From a virus, in the IMG/VR virus record IMGVR_UViG_3300037584_000610, positions 1 through 24,250 of that record: 24,250 nt of DNA; one strand, given 5' to 3'. A program made the translations under genes and the position numbers. Of the stretch, positions 15,307 to 22,909 are shown in pieces. Within the stretch, counting starts at the first letter, position 1; every line of letters starts with the position of its first letter. Under the pieces are notes generated by a model that did no database searches, was not told the DNA's origin, and saw only the letters and a list, made by a program, of their open reading frames with translations.

Positions 15307-17330
15307 TCGTCTAGCACCTCTATTGATTGACCCTTTTCAACTCTAAGTCTTGTTCTAAATAACTCCTCAGTTTGAGAATCTAATATATCAAAAAATTGTC
15401 TGCCTTGGATTACTCTGTCTGCTCTTTCTTGTGTTGAATCTGCTGAAAAATACATCTTAAAAAAGTCATCAGCAACATATCCACTTAAATGTAAAAACTG
15501 TCCATGAAATGACATTGCTGTTGTTATTTTATCTTTAGTTTCATTATCTAATGATTCAAAACGAATATCAGACAAAGTTAAATCTTGATTACCTGTAGCT
15601 TGTATTCTTTTCTCTAAGGCTTTTTCTAAGATAGGGGTAAAATTAGTTATTACTAAACTTGCAAATTCATCATCACGCAAAGATATATTTTGTCTTGACA
15701 TAAAATTTTTAATGTAGCCTAAATTTTGTGTCAATACATGAGAAATATAAAAGTTTTCACTGCCTTGATAAGCTGATAATTGTTCTTCAGTTTCAACACC
15801 AAATATACTGGTAATTTTTAATCTTGACTTTAACCTATCTTTAAAAGGCTTATAATCTGCATCTTTAGAAACATCAGTGTAAGCAACAATAAAGTTGGTT
15901 AATTCTTTTTCATCTTTGCTGCTTAGTATATTTTCCTCTAAATATTTCTGTCCTACTTCAGTAATACTTTGTTGTGTGCTAATACTTTCTTCTCTTAACT
16001 TTCTTTTAACATCACTTATGGATTCAATAGTTTTATCTGGTATTTCTGTTGTTATACTTTCTTCAATGCCATCTATTGCTATTTCCATTTTACCATCAGA
16101 AAGAGTTAGCTCATTTTTTTGTAAAAAATTATTTATATATTGCTCAATACCTGATCTTGTTTGTAATTGAGGATTGGCATCTAAATCTTTTAAAACTTCT
16201 TCTTTAACAAATCCTATTGTAACAAGATCCATTTTTGCTGTATTTTCTAAATATTTTGTATTAAGCGTATTTATTTCACTTATTGCTTTTCTCTCTAAAT
16301 CATTCCATTCTTCATAGTCTGTAATTTTTTTATTACCGTATGTCATATTTTCTAATACTTGTAATTTTAAAAAACCAGCTTCGCCTTCACTAGCTTCAAT
16401 CATTCCTTTTGTTAATATGGCTAATCCTTTTTCAGGTTCATTTTTATACGCAGTATTAATATCATTGACTAATGTTTGTATTTTATTTTGATTAGGATTG
16501 TTTAGATCAGGAACATCAGTAAAATATTTTTTAAATTGATCAGATGTTAATTTTTGCAATGCTTTATCTTTTGCATTTTTTATTTGTTGAATAATTTTTT
16601 CACTGTCCGCACCCATTGTTTTGTCAGAACGGTCAGATAAATTATCATACATATTAACAACACCTTGCATGCCTGCTACATCATAAACTTTGTCAGCAGC
16701 TTCATTTGCCATGTTTAAATCTTCAGTAAAAACATTGGTTCTTTGTTCTCTATCTAATTGTAACCTGGTGTTTAAATTTCTGTTAGCTTGTGCGTTACCA
16801 TATACTTTCATGTTATTCATAAAAGTATCGTAAGATGATTTATTATTAACAAACATGCCAGCGTAATTATCAATAATATTTTTAGCTGCTTCATCTGCTT
16901 CAGCTAAAGTCATACCTTTACCATCGTTGGCATTATAAAAATCTTCATTAAAAAGTTTATGTAATCTTTGTTTGGTTTTATTTTCTGCTTGCCCTCTTAT
17001 TTCTGCACCTATATATTCATTAGCAGTTAGTTCTGCAATATTTGCACTGCTAGGATTAAAAGGTAGTTTTTGTTCTCTTTTTTCTATCATGCCGTTTATT
17101 TCTTCGGCAGATGGTTGATTCATCAAAGAGTATTCAAAACCTGCTTGCACAGCTTGTTTTGCTGCTTTTTCCTCTAAAAACTTTTGCATTTGAGAAATTG
17201 AATCTATCGTACCTTGATAGCCAGCAACTGCTGTTGAAGCTGCACTACGGTCCATAGCTCCCATGGTTAGCTTTGGTAATGCTATGCCTGTTGCTTTTGT
17301 TCCTTGATATTGTCCAATCATTTTTGCCAT
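15303..17330 (-). CDS. Internal virion protein, T7 gp15-like position, 675 aa
   Basis: The product is a long, largely helical, charged protein with many Lys, Glu, Asn and Gln, no signal peptide and no clear membrane segment. Its N-terminus is Ala/Gly-rich (MAKMIGQYQGTKATGIALPK). It lies between the gp14-like and gp16-like genes, where T7 has gp15, and has a comparable length (T7 gp15 is about 750). ATG 17330 directly follows the previous stop (TAAATG) without a strong ribosome binding site, suggesting coupling. The role in the ejection conduit is inferred from position and composition; direct sequence similarity to T7 gp15 is not obvious to me. Confidence 0.65.
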   Translation of the reverse strand: MAKMIGQYQGTKATGIALPKLTMGAMDRSAASTAVAGYQGTIDSISQMQKFLEEKAAKQAVQAGFEYSLMNQPSAEEINGMIEKREQKLPFNPSSANIAELTANEYIGAEIRGQAENKTKQRLHKLFNEDFYNANDGKGMTLAEADEAAKNIIDNYAGMFVNNKSSYDTFMNNMKVYGNAQANRNLNTRLQLDREQRTNVFTEDLNMANEAADKVYDVAGMQGVVNMYDNLSDRSDKTMGADSEKIIQQIKNAKDKALQKLTSDQFKKYFTDVPDLNNPNQNKIQTLVNDINTAYKNEPEKGLAILTKGMIEASEGEAGFLKLQVLENMTYGNKKITDYEEWNDLERKAISEINTLNTKYLENTAKMDLVTIGFVKEEVLKDLDANPQLQTRSGIEQYINNFLQKNELTLSDGKMEIAIDGIEESITTEIPDKTIESISDVKRKLREESISTQQSITEVGQKYLEENILSSKDEKELTNFIVAYTDVSKDADYKPFKDRLKSRLKITSIFGVETEEQLSAYQGSENFYISHVLTQNLGYIKNFMSRQNISLRDDEFASLVITNFTPILEKALEKRIQATGNQDLTLSDIRFESLDNETKDKITTAMSFHGQFLHLSGYVADDFFKMYFSADSTQERADRVIQGRQFFDILDSQTEELFRTRLRVEKGQSIEVLDE

Positions 17331-17846
17331 TTATGCTACCGTATCTGTTTTGTACTTTTGATAATTAAGATAACCTTGTGATAAGTAACTGCCTGCTTGT
17401 AATGTTGCTAAATTTTTAACATTAACAGCAGCTTGTTCTTTACTAGCTATTTCATTTCGTGCTTCACGATCTAACATATTACCAACAATTTTATAATTTT
17501 CTTGTAATAAATTAAGGTTTCTATTGCCTGCTAAGTATTCATCTAAACCTTGTTGTAAAACAACTGTGTTTAAAACATTATCTTTCATAAGTCCGCTAGC
17601 AGCACCAGATGCAATATTAAATGCCAAAGACCTAGAAGTATCTTTAAGTATCTGATTTTGTTCTTCTTTAATATCAATTATATCTTTTTGTCTTTGTATT
17701 TCTTGTTGTTTTTGGTCAAATTGGCGTTTTATTTCAGCAGCTTGTGCTTCAGCACGATATTGAGCAGCTTGTGCTTGCCCTTGTCGTATTGCTGTAAATG
17801 CTTGAAATCCTGAACTTGCTGCTAATGCAATCGCTGCTTTTGACAT
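17331..17846 (-). CDS. Internal virion protein, T7 gp14-like position, 171 aa
   Basis: The product is an Ala/Gln-rich, mostly helical protein. It opens with a small-residue stretch (IALAASSGFQAFTAI), continues with a long coiled coil (about 20-75, AQYRAEAQAAEIKRQFDQKQ), and then has a more hydrophobic segment (FNIASGAASGLM). This layout is typical of the first ejection-core protein of short-tailed phages, which can insert in the outer membrane. A perfect AGGAGG site, read from the end of the tail-tube gene, precedes ATG 17846. Assignment depends mainly on gene order and helical character. Confidence 0.7.
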   Translation of the reverse strand: MSKAAIALAASSGFQAFTAIRQGQAQAAQYRAEAQAAEIKRQFDQKQQEIQRQKDIIDIKEEQNQILKDTSRSLAFNIASGAASGLMKDNVLNTVVLQQGLDEYLAGNRNLNLLQENYKIVGNMLDREARNEIASKEQAAVNVKNLATLQAGSYLSQGYLNYQKYKTDTVA

Positions 17847-19826
17847 TTATCCTCCTGTGCTAACCTTATAATCCATACCTAGTAAGTGTAATTTTAAAGG
17901 TGCAGATTGTCCAATGGTTATCTGTCCTGTCAAACTAAACCCTAAGATACCGTGTAATGTTTTAGTACCTGTAAACTCTGGTACAGCAACATCTAAGTTA
18001 TCTGTACCAAATGCTCTAATGGGTATGGTATTTCCATTAATTGTTAAGTTTTGTGTTTCATTTAAAAATGCGTTGACTTCTAGCACACGCTTTTTAAAAC
18101 CTTTTAGACTTGCATATCCTGTTATACTAGGCTCAATTGGTAAAGTTTTAATGGTCACTGTATAATCTAAGCCTGCTTGATATGAACTAGAAGTTGAGCT
18201 TGCAAAAGTAATTGTACTGGCTCCTGCTGTTACATCAGCTTGCATTACGCCATCACCAATTACTTTTACAGTCTTTTGATTTAAGTGTCCTGAACTATGA
18301 CTAGATGCTGCACCGCCTGACACCCCACTATCTAAAGTAAATGCTTCATCAAACAGTTCGATATAATATTTGTTAGCACTGTTAATAGTGCGTTTTACAG
18401 CTACATATTGATCACTAACAACAGTTGCTACATTTAAAAATAAACCATCCGTGGTAAACTGCGTTCCTGCCACAATATTTTGATCTCTTAGCAAAGTGTA
18501 TACTGCACAAGTACCATCGTTATTTACAACTAATAATCTATCGCCTTCATCTGTAGAAGTAGCTTTACGAATAGACATATCAATCGGTGTGCTTAATAAA
18601 TGACTAGATAGTAATGATATTTGTGATGTTAAATAACCATCTCCACCACGGTCATAGATATACTCATTTAATGCTTTGCCTTGGCGTTGAATGTAAATGG
18701 TACTACCTGATATGTTTTGTACTCGTATGTTCTCTTTGCTGCCATGACTTGATTGTAACTTAGCAATAAAGTTACTTGGTGTTAATGGGTCGCTAAAGTC
18801 TTGTGGTGCAAAAAACTCACCACCTGTGGTAAAAATTTGTAAGTAGTTAGCACTTAATATGTCGGTTATAGTATTAAGCTGATTAGTGTCTAGTGTTGCT
18901 ACAAACGCATCGTCATCTAAACCTTCACCAGGATTAAAGTCAAAAAACGCATTTATCCTAGATGCAAAAATAGTTGATGGTCTTGATTTACTACCACCAA
19001 AAAACAATCTACCTTGATGAAAAGTAGCCGTTCTTGGAAAACCTTTGCTGCTACTAAAAGTATCTTCATAACCAGTTTCATGCTCCCAATCTGCATTAGC
19101 CAGTGCATCTGTATTAAAGAATGGTATTTCGACCAATGCTTGTGCAACTGTTGCAGAATCAACCGCAACAATTTTTGCTCTACCAAATTGATTAGAGCCA
19201 ATTACATTTACAAAACTACCAATATCATCTGATGCGTTCCAATAGTTATGCTGTGTCGTCAAAGTAATTTTACCTTCTGTGCCACTAGGTGTTAGCGTGC
19301 CTGCACTTGATGTATTCTCTATGGTTAAAGTAAATGCGTGCTGCGGATTAAAAGTAAAAGTAACATCAGCTATAGTCCATGCTGTGTCAGAAGTACGAGT
19401 AATCTTTTTAGGCACCATATCTTCTTGAGTTACAATTAAAGTGTCTGCACTTTGTACCCAGCACATTTTAGTTAACATTGCAGAGGTAATAGTAGTTGTA
19501 AGATAATTATTGCCACTGCCTGCAATATTTGTTTGTAACACACCATTTTTAATAACTGCCATACGATTATGAGTAAATGCTAATAAATAAGCATCAGATG
19601 TATTAAATTCAAATGGCACTAATCGTATGCCATTTTCAGGACTACCGCCTAATTCTGTTATAAATTTAGTTCCAGGTCTGCGTTTAATACCACCTTGCGG
19701 CAAAACAACAACATTAAGTGCAGTTGTTAAGCCTGCATCGTAAGCCTTGACATCATCTCTAGCTATAAGTTTGGGGTCTAGTTCACCTGAAGTAAAACTG
19801 TTTTGGATATCAATTACCCTAGACAT
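17847..19826 (-). CDS. Tail tubular protein B-like (nozzle), 659 aa
   Basis: The N-terminus carries the signature of T7 gp12-type nozzle proteins: NSFTSGELDPKLIARDDVKAY (residues 9-29) and LPQGGIKRRPGTKF (42-55). Another recognisable block lies further in (FPRTATFHQGRLFFGGSKSR, NAFFDFNPG), and the rest is beta-rich. The protein forms the distal tail tube in short-tailed phages. The start overlaps the stop of the tubular A gene (TAATG) with GAGGT upstream. Length is somewhat below T7 gp12 (794), as in many marine relatives. Confidence 0.88.
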   Translation of the reverse strand: MSRVIDIQNSFTSGELDPKLIARDDVKAYDAGLTTALNVVVLPQGGIKRRPGTKFITELGGSPENGIRLVPFEFNTSDAYLLAFTHNRMAVIKNGVLQTNIAGSGNNYLTTTITSAMLTKMCWVQSADTLIVTQEDMVPKKITRTSDTAWTIADVTFTFNPQHAFTLTIENTSSAGTLTPSGTEGKITLTTQHNYWNASDDIGSFVNVIGSNQFGRAKIVAVDSATVAQALVEIPFFNTDALANADWEHETGYEDTFSSSKGFPRTATFHQGRLFFGGSKSRPSTIFASRINAFFDFNPGEGLDDDAFVATLDTNQLNTITDILSANYLQIFTTGGEFFAPQDFSDPLTPSNFIAKLQSSHGSKENIRVQNISGSTIYIQRQGKALNEYIYDRGGDGYLTSQISLLSSHLLSTPIDMSIRKATSTDEGDRLLVVNNDGTCAVYTLLRDQNIVAGTQFTTDGLFLNVATVVSDQYVAVKRTINSANKYYIELFDEAFTLDSGVSGGAASSHSSGHLNQKTVKVIGDGVMQADVTAGASTITFASSTSSSYQAGLDYTVTIKTLPIEPSITGYASLKGFKKRVLEVNAFLNETQNLTINGNTIPIRAFGTDNLDVAVPEFTGTKTLHGILGFSLTGQITIGQSAPLKLHLLGMDYKVSTGG

Positions 19827-20452
19827 TATCGTACCTCAATTAAATCAAAACTGTTATTGCCTAATTGTTGTGCTCTTTGTCCTTGTGCATCAGCTTGTGT
19901 ACATTGTCTAAATAAACCACCTCTCCCATTTTCAGCAGGAGTACCAAATGCTAATGCTCTAAAATAATCTGCTTTGGTAATTTGATCAGTTAATGGTTCT
20001 GCAAAGTCTGCTGCTAATGCGTGGCGTAGCATGTAAACAAAAAACTCTGGAAATCTTGATTCGTCAACATCTGCTACATAGTCAATAAAAACAGTATCAT
20101 AATTTGTTAATAATCTTTGCTGATCAATATAATATAATTCAAATTCAGTTTGTGGTAACGCACCTGCTGTTGAAGTTTGAAACAGGGCTTTAGGCGTACC
20201 AATAATATCCGCAGGTAACGCATACGCATACTGCCATTCTGTTGTTGGTGTATCGCTAGTTCTTGCTAGTTGCACTTTTACTTTAGCAAAAGACCAAGGA
20301 TAAATAGATAAAATATACTTTTTTAAGTCATCATATAAACGGTCACATATTTTTGCAGAATCCGTACCTTCGGTAAACGAGGTCATTTCTGCTGCACCTA
20401 GCATCAAGAGTGCATCATTACAAATGGTAAGTTTAGTATCTCCTGCTGCCAT
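19826..20452 (-). CDS. Tail tubular protein A-like (adaptor), 208 aa
   Basis: The sequence follows the T7 gp11-type adaptor pattern: TKLTICNDALLMLGAAEMTS at the N-terminus, then a helix with CDRLYDDLKKYILSIYPWSFA (residues about 36-56), and a later helical part with FVYMLRHALAADFAEPLT. These proteins form the ring between portal and nozzle. AGGAG precedes ATG 20452. The ribosome binding site lies right after the terminator-like hairpin, so transcripts of this gene depend on read-through or another promoter. The gene is followed by tubular B with a one-base overlap. Confidence 0.87.
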   Translation of the reverse strand: MAAGDTKLTICNDALLMLGAAEMTSFTEGTDSAKICDRLYDDLKKYILSIYPWSFAKVKVQLARTSDTPTTEWQYAYALPADIIGTPKALFQTSTAGALPQTEFELYYIDQQRLLTNYDTVFIDYVADVDESRFPEFFVYMLRHALAADFAEPLTDQITKADYFRALAFGTPAENGRGGLFRQCTQADAQGQRAQQLGNNSFDLIEVR

Positions 20453-20463
20453 ATAATCTCCTT

Positions 20464-20491
20464 AAAAAAGTATGCTCTGCCGAAACAGAGC
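20464..20491 (-). terminator. Rho-independent terminator after capsid and decoration genes
   Basis: Read on the - strand, a perfect 6-bp stem GCTCTG/CAGAGC (20486-20491 with 20474-20479) encloses the 6-base loop TTTCGG, and is followed by ATAC and six T (20469-20464). It lies 14 bases beyond the decoration gene stop and before the tail tubular A gene. T7 has its late terminator after the capsid gene in the same relative place. The stem is short, so partial read-through is likely. Confidence 0.7.
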
Positions 20492-20504
20492 AACTTTATC
20501 TTAC

Positions 20505-20789
20505 TTAGTCAGAATCAGAAACTGCTCCGATTGTAGTACCATCAGACACATCTACTACTCCAGATGCGTTAGATACAACAATGTGCATTGTTACTGTTCT
20601 TGTTCCGCCTGTTGAGCCATGGACCATAATCATATCACCTACTTTCAAAGTATCTGAAAGAGTGTTGAAGTAGCCAGCAGCATCAACAGCAGTGTGTGCA
20701 TCGGTAGTTGTATAGACATACAAAGCTGGTAAATCACCAGATCTGCCTTGTCCTGCTAACGCACCGAATCCATCAGTTGAATAAGCCAT
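20505..20789 (-). CDS. Probable head decoration or fibre-like small structural protein, 94 aa
   Basis: The product is a small soluble protein with a Gly/Ser-rich N-terminus (STDGFGALAGQGRSGDLPAL), then a beta-rich core (LYVYTTTDAHTAVDAAGYF, DTLKVGDMIMVHGS, TVTMHIVVSNASGVVDVS). Proteins of this type directly after the capsid gene in marine phages are commonly considered head decoration or head fibre subunits; the exact family is not certain. A perfect AGGAGG lies six bases before ATG 20789 and overlaps the capsid stop region, so strong translation is expected. The gene sits between capsid and terminator, in the most highly expressed interval. Confidence 0.6.
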   Translation of the reverse strand: MAYSTDGFGALAGQGRSGDLPALYVYTTTDAHTAVDAAGYFNTLSDTLKVGDMIMVHGSTGGTRTVTMHIVVSNASGVVDVSDGTTIGAVSDSD

Positions 20790-20799
20790 AAGTTACCTC

Positions 20800-21642
20800 C
20801 TATGATTCACGACAAGTTATTTCAACAATACCATTGGTATCAATACCAACAGCTCCAGCAGAAAACATTGAGTTTACTAAGAACGATGCTTTTTCAGCAA
20901 TGTAATTAATCTCTGTTTTCTTATCCATGTTTAAAGCAAGTCCTGTTGAGCTTTGGTGCCATGCTAAACATGTTCTGTCATTTGAACCATCTACAGCAAG
21001 TCCGCCTTCATCTCTATCACCGATAGCAATAAATTTAAAACCTAAGAATGAATCAACAGTACCTTGAGCTAATGCTTTAGTTGTGTTGACATCAATAGTT
21101 TTTACATCACTGTCATCTAAGAAAGCTGCCATGTTGTTTGAATGACATAAGAAAAAACGACCTTCAGCAGGTACATTTTTTTGATCCATTAACTTTTTAG
21201 CTTCTAACACTTTATCAACATTTAAGTTTGTGTTAGAACCACCAATAGAATTGGCTACAGTTAATGATGTTCCTGCACCATCAATCGCATCAATAACAAG
21301 TTGGTCCATTCTACGACCAATCGCCATTGATAATGCTTTAACAAGCTCTGCTCTTTCATCAAACAATACTTTACCGCTTGTGAATATATCTGAATATTCA
21401 GCAGCATTGTAGTCTGACATTGTAGCTGTCACTTGCGAATGTGCTAAGTTTAACGGTGTTACATCAGATTGTGGAATATGCAAATTCGCTACACCTGAAC
21501 CTAACTTGTTAAACTTATATGTGTTACCTGTTACGCCTGCTCTCTCTCTTACAGTACCACCTAATACACGATCAGATTGATATGCTTGTTTGACCTCGGC
21601 ATCAAATATGGTAACAAAACTTGAGCTAATACTTGTACTCAT
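20800..21642 (-). CDS. Major capsid protein, 280 aa
   Basis: The product has the usual look of short-tailed phage coat proteins of the HK97 fold: VKQAYQSDRVLGGTVRERAG and GNTYKFNKLG near the N-terminus, then a long helix (FDERAELVKALSMAIGRRMD, about residues 93-112), and a beta-rich end. Later motifs include FFLCHSNNMAAFLDD and the C-terminal SAGAVGIDTNGIVEITC. The position after the scaffold gene and before decoration and tail genes supports the call. ATG 21642 has GGAG five bases upstream. Transcription may start in the 159-base leader before it. Confidence 0.87.
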   Translation of the reverse strand: MSTSISSSFVTIFDAEVKQAYQSDRVLGGTVRERAGVTGNTYKFNKLGSGVANLHIPQSDVTPLNLAHSQVTATMSDYNAAEYSDIFTSGKVLFDERAELVKALSMAIGRRMDQLVIDAIDGAGTSLTVANSIGGSNTNLNVDKVLEAKKLMDQKNVPAEGRFFLCHSNNMAAFLDDSDVKTIDVNTTKALAQGTVDSFLGFKFIAIGDRDEGGLAVDGSNDRTCLAWHQSSTGLALNMDKKTEINYIAEKASFLVNSMFSAGAVGIDTNGIVEITCRES

Positions 21643-21801
21643 AATATCTCCATATAATAGTTAAGTTATTATCGCTTGATGTTGTCCATAAGGGCATCTT
21701 ACTTGTAGGTTGTGCCTACCACACCTCATACGAGTGTCAAGGGCAGAAATACTGTTATCCTTACGGTATAGTGTAATTAAAACTTAGAAGATTGCAACTT
21801 T
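21643..21801 (-). promoter_or_regulatory. Non-coding capsid leader with inverted repeats and possible promoter
   Basis: This 159-base gap is the longest gap between genes on the late strand. On the - strand it contains CACTATA (21773-21767), identical to the core of T7-class promoters but without the usual GGG start, and no polymerase gene of that class lies in the window. A TTGACA (21740-21735) has no good -10 partner. Inverted repeats include 21749-21755 with 21763-21769, GTAGG/CCTAC at 21705-21719, and 21721-21727 with 21732-21737. Promoter activity is a guess; the absence of coding and the structure are observed. Confidence 0.35.
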
Positions 21802-22650
21802 TTATAAAATATAATCTTTGCTTGGATCATCAGGTACACGCTGTTTAAACCATTTTTGTACTTTGTTGCGATAACTAGGATCTTCTTTGTACTCTTTGGT
21901 TCCAACCATAGCATATAATTCATCTAATGTTGGCACACCTTCGTCACTTGGTTGTGCTGTTGGAATGTTACCTTCCCCATAGAATCGTCTTAACTTTTGC
22001 ATGGCTCTAACACCTGATGCAGTGCCAGCAGCACCTTTAAATGCTTCTAGTTCTTCTTCGTTAAAAACACCTTTGTTAAACAAACCATTTGCCCATTCAG
22101 CAGTTGATTTAATAATTTGATCTGCATCTGGTCCTAATTTGTCTTTTTCAATTTTTACATCAACCTTGAACTGTTCTAGAGATGACATCTCCATATCAAT
22201 ATAATCTTTAGCCAATGCTTCAAATGCTGCTTGACTAACCCCATGTTCTTTTGCCCAACCTTGAAAACGGTCTAGTAAAGGATCATCTTGTGGTATACCT
22301 GATTGTTCAGCAAAAGATACATCGTAATCTTCTGGTGCTTTGTGTTTGCCTTGAGAAAAGTTTTTCTCCATTTCTTTGTAAGATTTGACCAAGCCTTCAA
22401 TGTCTGGACCTTCTTCTTGATTCCAAAACTTTTCAGGAAAATAATCTGGTCTGTCATACTCAACTTCTTCTCCTTCATTAGCTATTGCGGTATTAACTTC
22501 TTCTGGATCTTTAGCAAACACATCTTCAATCACTTCAGGATTAGAATCTTGTTGTGCTTGTTCTTCTGCCCTTACTTCATTAATACCTTGATCTAATAAA
22601 CCTTCGCTTTCAGTTGCTTGACTTTCTACTGCTTGATTTTCTTCACTCAT
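21802..22650 (-). CDS. Scaffolding protein, 282 aa
   Basis: The product is a very acidic, Glu/Asp/Gln-rich protein with an apparently disordered N-terminus (SEENQAVESQATESEGLLDQ). A central conserved-looking part follows (YFPEKFWNQEEGPDIEGLVK, SYKEMEKNFSQGKHKAPEDY), then helices, and a basic C-terminus (YRNKVQKWFKQRVPDD) that could bind the coat protein, as in T7 gp9 and P22 scaffolds. It lies between the Bbp19-like and capsid genes, as expected for a procapsid scaffold. The start overlaps the previous stop as ATGA. GAGG is present upstream. Confidence 0.85.
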   Translation of the reverse strand: MSEENQAVESQATESEGLLDQGINEVRAEEQAQQDSNPEVIEDVFAKDPEEVNTAIANEGEEVEYDRPDYFPEKFWNQEEGPDIEGLVKSYKEMEKNFSQGKHKAPEDYDVSFAEQSGIPQDDPLLDRFQGWAKEHGVSQAAFEALAKDYIDMEMSSLEQFKVDVKIEKDKLGPDADQIIKSTAEWANGLFNKGVFNEEELEAFKGAAGTASGVRAMQKLRRFYGEGNIPTAQPSDEGVPTLDELYAMVGTKEYKEDPSYRNKVQKWFKQRVPDDPSKDYIL

Positions 22651-22907
22651 CCTCTTGCCCTCTCTATGCGTTTCTCAATTTCTCTCACCAAAGAATTTTG
22701 TCCCTCTCTACAATATCCATAGCTTGAAACCTCACCAGGAATAAAAGTTGGTTGCTCAATAGTGATAGCCCTTAAATGTCTTAATACTTTTTGTCCATCT
22801 TCCGTATTAAAAACCCTTGCGTATAAACGATTCAATTCAACTACATTAATAAATTCTTTGTGGTCTATTGCTTGTTCATCTAATAAATTTAATTCATCCC
22901 AGCTCAT
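22647..22907 (-). CDS. Bbp19-like small phage protein, 86 aa
   Basis: The product has the pattern of the Bbp19-like phage domain: LYARVFNTEDGQKVLRHLRA (about residues 28-47), then TFIPG, and a C-terminal helix REGQNSLVREIEKRIERAR. The family sits between portal and scaffold or capsid genes in short-tailed phages, with unknown molecular role. GAGGAG lies seven to eight bases before ATG 22907, two bases past the portal stop. It is coupled to the scaffold gene by ATGA. A minor head assembly factor is inferred. Confidence 0.65.
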   Translation of the reverse strand: MSWDELNLLDEQAIDHKEFINVVELNRLYARVFNTEDGQKVLRHLRAITIEQPTFIPGEVSSYGYCREGQNSLVREIEKRIERARG

Positions 22908-22909
22908 GC

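Noticed and set aside
21735-21740. TTGACA on the - strand as a sigma-70 -35 box
   Set aside because: No acceptable -10 hexamer lies 16-18 bases downstream.
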